Positions 7,696 through 14,660 of a DNA stretch of 64,000 nucleotides are shown one piece after another. The notes beneath the pieces were generated by a model. It worked only from the letters and a program-made list of their open reading frames with translations, was not told where the DNA came from and ran no database searches. The DNA lies in NCBI RefSeq assembly GCF_001904745.1, contig NZ_MRCD01000013.1, forward strand, positions 37,039 through 101,038. Reading direction: 5' to 3'. How positions within the stretch are numbered: position 1 is the first letter of the stretch; each line of letters opens with the position of its first letter. This stretch comes from Calothrix sp. HK-06. Lineage in GTDB: Bacteria > Cyanobacteriota > Cyanobacteriia > Cyanobacteriales > Nostocaceae. The translations under genes and the position numbers were made by a program.

Positions 7696-8880
7696 TCTTA
7701 CTTCCTGCTCCAAATATGCTAACTCAACTTCCTGTTGACCAGAAACTCCTAAACGCCGAAGATTTACTGTACCCCTAGCCGCTTCTTGTTCTCCAACAAC
7801 AGCAATTAAAGGAATCTTGCGTTCAAATAGTTCACGAATCTTTTTAGAAATCGTCGCATCGCGCGCTGCTAGTTCCACCCTAACACCATTACGCCTTAAC
7901 TTAGACGCAACATCTTCTGCCCATCGAGCAGATTTATCGGATATCGCTGCGACTGCTATTTGAACTGGCGCCAACCATAAAGGTAAAGCTCCATGACTTT
8001 CTAAGAGTATTCCTATCCAGCGTTCAATTGAACCTAGAACTGCTTGATGCAACATTACAGGTTGTTCAAATGCTCCTTCACTGTTAACAAAAGCAAGGTC
8101 AAATAATTGTGGCAAGTTGAAGTCTACTTGAATTGTACCGCACTGCCATGAGCGTCCAAGGTGATCTTCTAAGCTGACTTCGATTTTGGGCCCATAGAAG
8201 GCGCCTTCACCTGGTAATAGTTCATATGCGTACTCAAGTGCTTCACATGCATCTATAAGGGCGCCTTCTGCTTTATCCCAAAGAGCGCCAGAACCAAGAC
8301 GTTTTTCTGGTCGTAGAGATATATGAACAGAAAACTTCTCATATCCAAATGCTTTGTACACCTCACCTACCATATTCAAAAAGTTGCGAATCTCATTTTG
8401 AATGTCTGCTTCCTGGCAAAAAATATGTGCATCATCTTGAACAAATTGACGCAACCGCATACAACCTGATAGTGTTCCTGATGGTTCGTTGCGGTGAACC
8501 ATGCCAAATTCCATTAACCGGATAGGCATTTCCCGATAACTTCGCCTTGCAAATTTATAGATACCCACATGTGCAGGACATGACATGGGTTTTAATGCAT
8601 AATCTGGGCTTAAGTCTTCTTTGTCTTTATCTAAGCTACCGACTACAAAAATACCTTCGCGGAATTTTTCCCAGTGACCTGACTTTTCCCAGAGCGCGCG
8701 ACTCAATGCTATAGGTGAGCGCACTTCTAGAAATCCATATGATTCATACACCCTACGCATATAATCTTCAATTACACGATATAGGCGCCAGCCCATCGGA
8801 TGCCAAAAAATCATACCAGGACTATGTTCTTCAAAATGAAACAAATCCATTGCTCTTGCTAATTCTCTATGGTCGTACAT
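7693..8880 (-). CDS. thrS: Threonyl-tRNA synthetase, short form lacking the editing domain
   Basis: This class II synthetase charges tRNA-Thr. The 395-residue product has the catalytic core and the anticodon-binding domain (about 295-395: APVQIAVAAISDKSARWAEDVASKL) but neither the TGS nor the N2 editing domain of the usual form of more than 600 residues. The zinc ligands are present: Cys101 (MSCPAHV), His152 (QDDAHIFC) and His278 (MLHQAVLGSIERWIG), with motif 2 as HRNEPSGTLSG. AAGGAG lies just before the ATG. Upstream is a 350-base leader with two Thr-rich peptides and two terminators, implying attenuation by threonyl-tRNA supply. Some cyanobacteria are known to carry two ThrRS, so a second copy may exist elsewhere. 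Confidence 0.95.
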   Translation of the reverse strand: MYDHRELARAMDLFHFEEHSPGMIFWHPMGWRLYRVIEDYMRRVYESYGFLEVRSPIALSRALWEKSGHWEKFREGIFVVGSLDKDKEDLSPDYALKPMSCPAHVGIYKFARRSYREMPIRLMEFGMVHRNEPSGTLSGCMRLRQFVQDDAHIFCQEADIQNEIRNFLNMVGEVYKAFGYEKFSVHISLRPEKRLGSGALWDKAEGALIDACEALEYAYELLPGEGAFYGPKIEVSLEDHLGRSWQCGTIQVDFNLPQLFDLAFVNSEGAFEQPVMLHQAVLGSIERWIGILLESHGALPLWLAPVQIAVAAISDKSARWAEDVASKLRRNGVRVELAARDATISKKIRELFERKIPLIAVVGEQEAARGTVNLRRLGVSGQQEVELAYLEQEVR

Positions 8881-8910
8881 TGGTTTACTCCTTGTTCAAA
8901 AAAGTGTTTA

Positions 8911-8949
8911 AATTAAAAAACCCCTCCGAGGTCGGCGCCTGGAGGGGTT
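8911..8949 (-). terminator. thrS attenuator B, proximal intrinsic terminator
   Basis: Read on the minus strand, AACCCCTCC (8949-8941) pairs with GGAGGGGTT (8927-8919) and a run of six T follows. It stands between leader peptide B and the thrS ribosome-binding site. Its 5' arm with the following AGG (8949-8938) is also complementary, apart from one bulged base, to CCTGGAGGGTT at the end of leader peptide B (8987-8977), giving an antiterminator alternative. Confidence 0.85.
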
Positions 8950-8972
8950 TGTTTTGAACGCATTCAACAACG

Positions 8973-9041
8973 TCACAACCCTCCAGGTGCGATAGTGGTG
9001 GTAGTGGTAGTAGTTGTTGTAATGGCTTTGAAATTATTCAT
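8973..9041 (-). CDS. thrS leader peptide B with nine consecutive Thr codons
   Basis: A 22-codon frame (ATG 9041-9039, TGA 8975-8973) reads MNNFKAI, then nine threonines in a row, then IAPGGL. The final codons CCT GGA GGG TT overlap the sequence that can pair with the 5' arm of terminator B. A ribosome stalled for lack of charged tRNA-Thr would leave that arm free, prevent the terminator and allow thrS transcription. A ribosome finishing the peptide would cover it. This is the classical arrangement of amino-acid biosynthetic attenuators, here in front of a synthetase gene. Confidence 0.85.
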   Translation of the reverse strand: MNNFKAITTTTTTTTTIAPGGL

Positions 9042-9071
9042 ATTGAGAATGACAATAGGAAATGATGGTAC

Positions 9072-9103
9072 TAAAAAACCCTCCGACGTTGCGCCTGGAG
9101 GGT
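9072..9103 (-). terminator. thrS attenuator A, distal intrinsic terminator
   Basis: On the minus strand ACCCTCC (9103-9097) pairs with GGAGGGT (9084-9078) and a T tract follows. It lies between leader peptide A and leader peptide B. The AGGAGGGTTGTG segment directly after leader A (9150-9139) can pair with CACACCCTCC at its 5' arm, the competing antiterminator. Confidence 0.8.
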
Positions 9104-9149
9104 GTGAGTCATCGCTTATAAACGTGCGCGTAACGTTTCACAACCCTCC

Positions 9150-9200
9150 TTAGCTGGTAGTTCGAGTAGTTATGCTGGTTGTGATTAAGCTAATAATCAT
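9150..9200 (-). CDS. thrS leader peptide A, Thr-rich
   Basis: A 16-codon frame (ATG 9200-9198, TAA 9152-9150) reads MIISLITTSITTRTTS: six of 16 residues are Thr, with three Ile. The stop codon is followed at once by GGAGGGTTGTGA, the same string that ends leader B, and then by terminator A. The two leader-terminator units share this core and look like a duplicated module. Expression is inferred from composition and placement. Confidence 0.75.
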   Translation of the reverse strand: MIISLITTSITTRTTS

Positions 9201-9237
9201 GAGTATTAAGTTGAGTAATTATTTAAGCCTGTAATTC

Positions 9238-9266
9238 TATTTAAACAAATTTTACTCGATTGTCAA
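9238..9266 (-). promoter_or_regulatory. Candidate sigma-70-type promoter for the thrS leader
   Basis: On the minus strand TTGACA (9266-9261), a 17-base spacer and TAAATA (9243-9238) form a near-consensus promoter about 30 bases before leader peptide A. A start near 9231 would give a leader RNA of about 350 bases containing both attenuators. Confidence 0.6.
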
Positions 9267-9770
9267 CACCACTTTGCTACAAAGATGTAAAGACCCGATA
9301 TATCGCGTCTCTCCTGTATATTCCAATATTTGAAGGGGTGTGGAATTCATGAGATGTCATGGATATAAACCGAGACTTAAGTTCAGCTAGCTCCTTTTCT
9401 TTCGCTAAGGCTGTAATAATTTCGACTTCGGTCTGTTTGCAACCTATCCCATAAAATTTTGGTTAGAGGTTACAGGCAATTTGCTTCTACCACCATAGCT
9501 CCCTGAAACTTTACAAAATTAGTTTAATTATGACAGTCTAAATTTATAAAGTTTTAATACTTACTAAAAACGTATCCCTAATTTTTTGACGGGATGCGTT
9601 TTTACTATATTGACTAAAGTCAATTTGTATATAGGAATACTATAGCTTTCCTCATCAAGTTTCTTTTTGATTTTAACAACCGCGTTGCTCCCTAAATCAT
9701 CCTTTAGATGACAGAATATCTATCAACTGGTATATTGACGAGGTAGATTAGTATTTTATTTGTACCATTT
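9267..9770. other. Intergenic region with one terminator-like hairpin
   Basis: No gene is recognised. AAAAACGTATCCC and GGGATGCGTTTTT at 9566-9603 form a strong hairpin with A- and T-rich flanks, readable as a terminator in either direction. No adjacent coding gene clearly needs it, so a small RNA in this gap is possible but unsupported. Part of a GTAGAGACG-type repeat lies at about 9280-9315. Confidence 0.4.
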
Positions 9771-12299
9771 ATGTTGTTTCAAAGCCTTTTTTCTTTAGAA
9801 GCATTTATTCCCCATGGCCATTGCTACCTTTGGAAGCCGAGGTTGCTGGGACTGCACCTGACATCTGATTTGCTCATCGCTATTGCTTATTATTCAATTC
9901 CAATCTTGCTGATAAATTTTGTTTCCCAACGGCAGGACTTTCCCTACAAGTCAATACTTGTGTTATTTAGTGCTTTTATTGTTGCTTGTGGCACAACTCA
10001 CGTATTAGACATTTGGACACTTTGGCATCCTACCTACTGGCTATCAGGTCTAGTAAAAGCAATTACAGCGTTAGTGTCAATTAGTACTGTACTAACACTA
10101 ATACCAATGATTCCGAAATTGCTTGCTCTGCGAAGTCCACATCAATTAGAAAAGGCAAACATCGATTTACAACACCAAATTACTGAGCGAAAGCTGTTAG
10201 AGTCGGCACTTCGGCAAAGTGAACTACGCTATCGTGCGATTCTTGAAGATCAAACAGAATTGATTGCTCGCTATCAACAGGATGGTACGGTAACTTTTGT
10301 CAATGAAGCTTACTGTCAGTATTTTGGACAAGCACGCTCAGAATTAGTCGGACACCGTTATGAGCCAGTAGTTTTTGAGGCTGACCGAGCGCGAGTTGCA
10401 CAACTGATAAACTCAATCGACTTATCCAACCCAGTGGTTATTGGTGAAAACCGTGTAGTGGTAAATGGCAAAGTTCGCTGGACACAGTGGGTAAATCGAG
10501 GTTTGTTCAATGAGCAGGGAGACTTGGTTGAGTTGCAAGCAGTGGGGCGTGATATTCATCATCTCAAGCAGATGGAAGAAGCGCTTTTTGAAGAGAAAGA
10601 AATAGCTCAGGTGACACTACACTCAATTGGGGATGCGGTAATTACTACTGATGGAACTGGCAATGTTGTCTATTTAAATCCAGTAGCAGAGAACTTGACG
10701 GGTTGGAAACAACAAGATGCATACGGATTGTCGGTAACACAAGTATTTAAAATTATTAATGCTCAAACTGGTCAGTTTTTAGAAAATCCGGTTAATCAAG
10801 CCCTACAGCAAGGTCAGATTATAAAGCTAGCAAACGATGCACTTTTAATTGATCGCAATGGAGGTGAAATAGCTATTGACAACTCAGCAGCCCCTATTTG
10901 CAATCGTGAGGGTAAGATTATCGGTGCAGTTATGGTGTTTCGCGACATGACCGAAAATCGCCTTTTGTCGGAGCAACTTGCTTGGCAAGCTAGCCATGAT
11001 ACTCTGACTGGATTGTTTAATCGACGAGAGTTCGAGCAAAGATTAGAAGTAGCTTTTTTTGAAGCTAAAAACCAAAATGGCAAACATATTCTGTGTTACC
11101 TGGATTTGGATCGTTTTAAGATTGTCAACGATACCTGCGGTCATATGGCAGGAGATGAAGTGCTACAGCAAGTTACAAAATTGTTGCAGAAAGGTCTTCG
11201 CAAAATTGATGTCTTGGCACGGTTGGGAGGCGACGAATTTGGACTATTGCTGCATCAATGTTCTTTAGAAACCGCCGTGCAAATTGTTAATGATATTCGA
11301 GAACAACTTCATGAGTTTCAATTTACGTTTCAAGGTAAGACGTTTTTTATTGGGGTCAGTATTGGACTAGTGGAAGTTAATGCCCAAAGTGAGAGTACTG
11401 TCAGTGTTTTAAGCTCTGCAGATGCAGCTTGTTATGCCGCTAAAAAGAAAGGGCGCAATCGCATACATATATTTCAATCAGACGATGAAGAATTATTGCT
11501 TTCTTGCAGCGAAGTGCAATGGGTGGCACGTTTGACGCAAGCCTTATGGAATGATTCTTCGGCGAAGCGACTTCATGAGCGCTTGTGCTTGTATTACCAA
11601 CCAATTGCAGCTATTACTCCAACAGGGTTGGAAATTGATCATTACGAAGTGCTGTTACGTCTATTGAATGAACATGACAACGTAATTCCAGCGACTGCAT
11701 TTATTTCATCTGCGGAACGCTATGATCTGATGCGTTTAATAGATCGCTGGGTGATTCGCACTTTTTTTCGTGAGTGGTCACTCATGATAAACATTAACCA
11801 ACTTTACAAGCATAGGACTCAAAAAATTTTTACACTCAATCTTTCTGGTGACAGCATTAATGATAACGAGTTCATTACGTTTTTGTATGAGCAGTTTGAA
11901 GAGCATAATGTATTGCCGGAGTCGATTTGTTTTGAGATTACAGAGACAGTGGCAATTACCAATTTAACTAAAGCTAATCAGTTAATCCAAGAGCTACAGC
12001 AAATAGGCTGCAGCTTTGCTTTGGATGATTTTGGTAGTGGTATGTGTTCTTTTAACTATTTGAGGAATTTGTCAGTAGATTATTTAAAGATTAACGGTGA
12101 GTTGGTCAAAAATATTGCAGATAATCCAGTAGATGCAGCTATAGTAAAAGCAATTACGCAGATTGGTCATGTGATGGGAGTAAAAATTATTGCAGAATCT
12201 GTGGAAAATAACAAAATCTTAGAGCGTATTCAGACGCTTAAGATCGATTATGCTCAAGGCTATTTGATTGGTACACCGTCCTTGTGTGTCCAAACATAA
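9771..12299 (+). CDS. Ethylene-receptor-like membrane sensor with PAS, GGDEF and EAL domains
   Basis: The 842-residue protein combines a plant-ETR1-like ethylene-binding domain with cyclic-di-GMP enzymes. Three membrane helices fill residues about 28-130. D33, Y40, I43, P44, C73 and H77 occupy the positions of ETR1 D25, Y32, I35, P36, C65 and H69, the last two being copper ligands there. Two PAS domains follow (about 150-270 and 280-395), then a GGDEF domain with an intact LGGDEF (about 485-490) and an EAL domain (about 590-835) with EVL instead of EAL, an intact DDFGSG and FEITET. It is probably a bifunctional c-di-GMP synthase and phosphodiesterase controlled by a small hydrophobic ligand. 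It appears monocistronic. Confidence 0.9.
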   Translation: MLFQSLFSLEAFIPHGHCYLWKPRLLGLHLTSDLLIAIAYYSIPILLINFVSQRQDFPYKSILVLFSAFIVACGTTHVLDIWTLWHPTYWLSGLVKAITALVSISTVLTLIPMIPKLLALRSPHQLEKANIDLQHQITERKLLESALRQSELRYRAILEDQTELIARYQQDGTVTFVNEAYCQYFGQARSELVGHRYEPVVFEADRARVAQLINSIDLSNPVVIGENRVVVNGKVRWTQWVNRGLFNEQGDLVELQAVGRDIHHLKQMEEALFEEKEIAQVTLHSIGDAVITTDGTGNVVYLNPVAENLTGWKQQDAYGLSVTQVFKIINAQTGQFLENPVNQALQQGQIIKLANDALLIDRNGGEIAIDNSAAPICNREGKIIGAVMVFRDMTENRLLSEQLAWQASHDTLTGLFNRREFEQRLEVAFFEAKNQNGKHILCYLDLDRFKIVNDTCGHMAGDEVLQQVTKLLQKGLRKIDVLARLGGDEFGLLLHQCSLETAVQIVNDIREQLHEFQFTFQGKTFFIGVSIGLVEVNAQSESTVSVLSSADAACYAAKKKGRNRIHIFQSDDEELLLSCSEVQWVARLTQALWNDSSAKRLHERLCLYYQPIAAITPTGLEIDHYEVLLRLLNEHDNVIPATAFISSAERYDLMRLIDRWVIRTFFREWSLMININQLYKHRTQKIFTLNLSGDSINDNEFITFLYEQFEEHNVLPESICFEITETVAITNLTKANQLIQELQQIGCSFALDDFGSGMCSFNYLRNLSVDYLKINGELVKNIADNPVDAAIVKAITQIGHVMGVKIIAESVENNKILERIQTLKIDYAQGYLIGTPSLCVQT

Positions 12300-12623
12300 C
12301 ACTTGTATCCTGCAAATATTTTCCTAACTTATATATTGCACCTCTAAGTAAAAATTACACCATAGATAATATAGAGTAGTAAAAATCATAAAATTGTTTA
12401 GTTCTCTTTCAGAGGAATTTTGCTATTAGCATAGGGGTTTACAACCCATGCGGGTAAGAACGCACTGAATAATTTCTAATTACTGAGTATCATGAATATA
12501 GAGAAAATCTTTGGTGCAAGATATAAGCCTCCGACTGGTGCCTTAGCTCCAGTAACATATGAAACTAGCACATTTATTGAAACCCTTACTGTATATGGAT
12601 TTTTTGAATGTGCAAGTTAGGAG
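12300..12623. other. Intergenic region with a doubtful 42-codon frame
   Basis: A frame at 12492-12620 (plus strand) encodes 42 residues without recognisable similarity or ribosome-binding site. The rest is AT-rich. The region adjoins a truncated phosphatase gene, so it may be decayed sequence. Confidence 0.3.
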
Positions 12624-12755
12624 CTAACCTTGAGCTTGTTTAAAACCATCCAACGAAAGCGGAGAATCATAAAAACGCTCGGCAGTTTCTAACCAGCCAG
12701 GGTTAACAAAGTCTAATCGGATACCATGTCTTGCAATCCAGACCGTTTGATTCAT
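12624..12755 (-). pseudogene. N-terminal remnant of a histidine phosphatase
   Basis: The 43-residue frame begins MNQTVWIARHGIRLDFVNP and continues WLETAERFYDSPLSLDGFKQAQ before a stop. This is the start of a phosphoglycerate-mutase-like histidine phosphatase, with the catalytic RHG motif at residues 9-11. Full-length members exceed 180 residues, so more than three quarters is missing. It is a remnant, not a functional enzyme. Confidence 0.7.
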
Positions 12756-12957
12756 ATTTACCTCGTTATTTAACTATTTGATGATTGCGTAAAATTACTG
12801 TTTTTTTTATACATAGCTTTGCACATTCTATATATAAAATAACAGTAAGTAACAATGAATATGGTAATTTAAAACACTGACACACCAAAAATATTCTTGA
12901 TTGAATTACCTTTTAGAGGAGACGCCTACAACCAGTTAAATTAAACTACACATAACG

Positions 12958-13521
12958 ATGTCAGAAAATTTTAACAAACCAGGTGAATTTGATGCAGTAC
13001 TTGGTGGACAAATACCACCACCGATGTATGGTGCAGTATTGGGAGATTTTGCAAGGTCATATCGAAACTTAAAAAATTTCCTTGAACAGGGTATGTGGGA
13101 ACAAGCAGACTTAGAGACAACAGCAATGATGTTGAAGTCAGCGAACCGTACAAATCAAGGTTCTCTTTCTGAACTCGATATTAAAAACTTTGATTGCGAA
13201 AAATTACAAATAATTAATAATCTCTGGTTAAAAAACAGTAACGGTAATTTTGGCTTTACTGTCCAAAAGCAAATTTGGCAAGCTGTCAGCACAACATCAG
13301 AACCCGACTGGGATGCTTGGTGTCGTTTTGGCGAGTCTGTAGGATGGTATGTTAGAGAGAAATGGCTACACTGGAACGATGTCACATTTGACTTGAAGGC
13401 GCCTACCGGACATTTACCACGTGGAGGTGCATTAATGGGTTGGGGTTTAGGTGACTTTTGGGCAGGTTGCAGAAAAATGTCCGCACTCGCTGAAAAGTTA
13501 GATAGCTGCGGGATTATTTAA
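12958..13521 (+). CDS. DAVLG-tagged GUN4-domain protein
   Basis: Residues about 35-185 form a GUN4 domain: LEQGMWEQADLETTAMMLK, the LWLKNSNGNFGFTVQKQIW block and GESVGWYV...APTGHLPRGG. GUN4 proteins bind porphyrins, and the main cyanobacterial one stimulates magnesium chelatase. This is probably one of the accessory GUN4-domain proteins, not the housekeeping copy. The N-terminus carries EFDAVLGGQ, a Pro-rich linker and GAVLGD, the same double tag as in the HEAT-like protein at 6520. It appears monocistronic; the next gene is on the other strand. Confidence 0.85.
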   Translation: MSENFNKPGEFDAVLGGQIPPPMYGAVLGDFARSYRNLKNFLEQGMWEQADLETTAMMLKSANRTNQGSLSELDIKNFDCEKLQIINNLWLKNSNGNFGFTVQKQIWQAVSTTSEPDWDAWCRFGESVGWYVREKWLHWNDVTFDLKAPTGHLPRGGALMGWGLGDFWAGCRKMSALAEKLDSCGII

Positions 13522-13556
13522 GGATAGTTTGATAACTTAATATTGTTTTTCAAACT

Positions 13557-13656
13557 TTAAATTAATAGTTTAATCTCATAAGATTCTCCTAACGCTTCAT
13601 TAACAACAGTCAATTTACCCTGCTCATCCAACAATAACTGTTGATTAGCATTGAGA
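13557..13656 (-). pseudogene. Unidentified C-terminal gene fragment
   Basis: The minus strand reads about 33 codons, ending NEALGESYEIKLLI before a TAA at 13557. The composition looks coding, but no start exists and the frame closes where a dispersed repeat begins. I take it as the tail of a lost gene. Identity is unknown. Confidence 0.3.
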
Positions 13657-13668
13657 AGTGAAAGTGAG

Positions 13669-13774
13669 TGTCATGCTGAACATAGTGAAGCATCTTACAT
13701 ATACAATCAAACTTTAGATTCTACCCTGCGGGAAAACTCCGTTTGCACTATGCTCAGAATGACAATAGAGAACT
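13669..13774. repeat. Dispersed repeat with TGTCATGCTGA / TCAGAATGACA ends
   Basis: TGTCATGCTGAACATAGTG at the left and TATGCTCAGAATGACA at the right are imperfect inverted ends of a roughly 100-base element with no coding capacity. A fragment of the right end (GAGAATGACAATAG) is also present at about 9045. Repeats of this type are widespread in bacteria. Confidence 0.5.
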
Positions 13775-13787
13775 AAAGTATTATGTT

Positions 13788-14195
13788 TTATGCCCAGCGC
13801 GCGACAACTACTTTTACTGTACCATCTTGCATAACTTCATCTTCTTCTATTGTAAATCCTTGTTCTTGTGCAGTTGCTTTCAATGCATGATAACCATAGC
13901 GCTGCATTAATTGATTCATCCACTGTTGATTATATCGATGTCGGTCGTATTCGGAGATTATGGCTTCATATTGTCCGTCTGCTTGTTGTTTAAAACCGAT
14001 ATCATTACTGGAGCTACCGATATATTGGCGCCGTATTATTACTTCTGCTGTTTGCGCGCGCACGTCACCTTGATAGCCATATAGATGTTGTGCGGTTTCG
14101 TGAAGTTCGATGTTTTTAAATCCAACATCTGATAATGCTGTAACTAATGCGTCACGATTTTTGATTTGGGTTTTGATGCTTGTAAAGTGTGACAT
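13788..14195 (-). CDS. DUF1257 (Ycf35-like) protein, copy 1
   Basis: This 135-residue protein is of the DUF1257/Ycf35 family, encoded in cyanobacteria and some plastid genomes. Typical are the opening MSHFTSIKTQIKNRDALVTAL, the DIGFKQQADGQYEAI middle and the end GFTIEEDEVMQDGTVKVVVARW. The biochemical role is unknown. It is the third gene of a minus-strand run behind the Ycf46 ATPase and its paralogue; linkage to the ATPase suggests joint function. The spacing of about 70 bases to copy 2 allows cotranscription. Confidence 0.85.
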   Translation of the reverse strand: MSHFTSIKTQIKNRDALVTALSDVGFKNIELHETAQHLYGYQGDVRAQTAEVIIRRQYIGSSSNDIGFKQQADGQYEAIISEYDRHRYNQQWMNQLMQRYGYHALKATAQEQGFTIEEDEVMQDGTVKVVVARWA

Positions 14196-14265
14196 AGTGT
14201 TAGTTATTTTATTGCTTGGTTTATTTTTACTATTAGCCTTGGATTCCTAATCCAAGGCGGATATA

Positions 14266-14640
14266 CTAAGCCCATCTACCAACAACAACTCTTACAGTTC
14301 CATCTTGTAGAATTTCTTCTTCCTCGATATTAAAGCCTTGTTGCTGTGCTGTTACCAGCAAGTTTTTATGAGCATACTTTTGTGTGATTGAGTTTACAAA
14401 TTTATGCTGGTTAATTTTGGCACCCCAAAAGTCCGCGACGATTTCATAATTATCGCCACTGCGCCGAAATCCTAGGTCGTAACCGTTGTTTTGACGAATT
14501 ACATATTCGGCTTGGGTGGTATCACCGTGGTATCCACGTACTTTGGTGTTGCATTCGACTTTGTGGCCTAGTTCTTGCAATACTTGGTGCAATACTTCGC
14601 CATTTTTGATTTGAACTTTGATGGTTGTAAAGTGTGACAT
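14266..14640 (-). CDS. DUF1257 (Ycf35-like) protein, copy 2
   Basis: The 124-residue paralogue of the adjacent protein shares MSHFTTIKVQIKNGEVL, YDLGFRRSGDNYEIVADFWG and the end FNIEEEEILQDGTVRVVVGRW. It begins 20 bases after the stop of the ycf46-like gene, so it is almost certainly cotranscribed with it. The two copies differ in the middle, where copy 1 has an insertion of about ten residues, suggesting divergence rather than simple redundancy. Confidence 0.87.
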   Translation of the reverse strand: MSHFTTIKVQIKNGEVLHQVLQELGHKVECNTKVRGYHGDTTQAEYVIRQNNGYDLGFRRSGDNYEIVADFWGAKINQHKFVNSITQKYAHKNLLVTAQQQGFNIEEEEILQDGTVRVVVGRWA

Positions 14641-14660
14641 AATTTGTTTTGGATTTTAGA

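Noticed and set aside
8881-9266. T-box riboswitch in the thrS leader
   Set aside because: I found no AGCAG/TGGNACC-type T-box sequence or specifier stem, and two Thr-rich reading frames with overlapping antiterminator sequences explain the leader better.
12492-12620. 42-codon plus-strand small gene
   Set aside because: No ribosome-binding site and no similarity; it lies in decayed sequence beside a truncated phosphatase.
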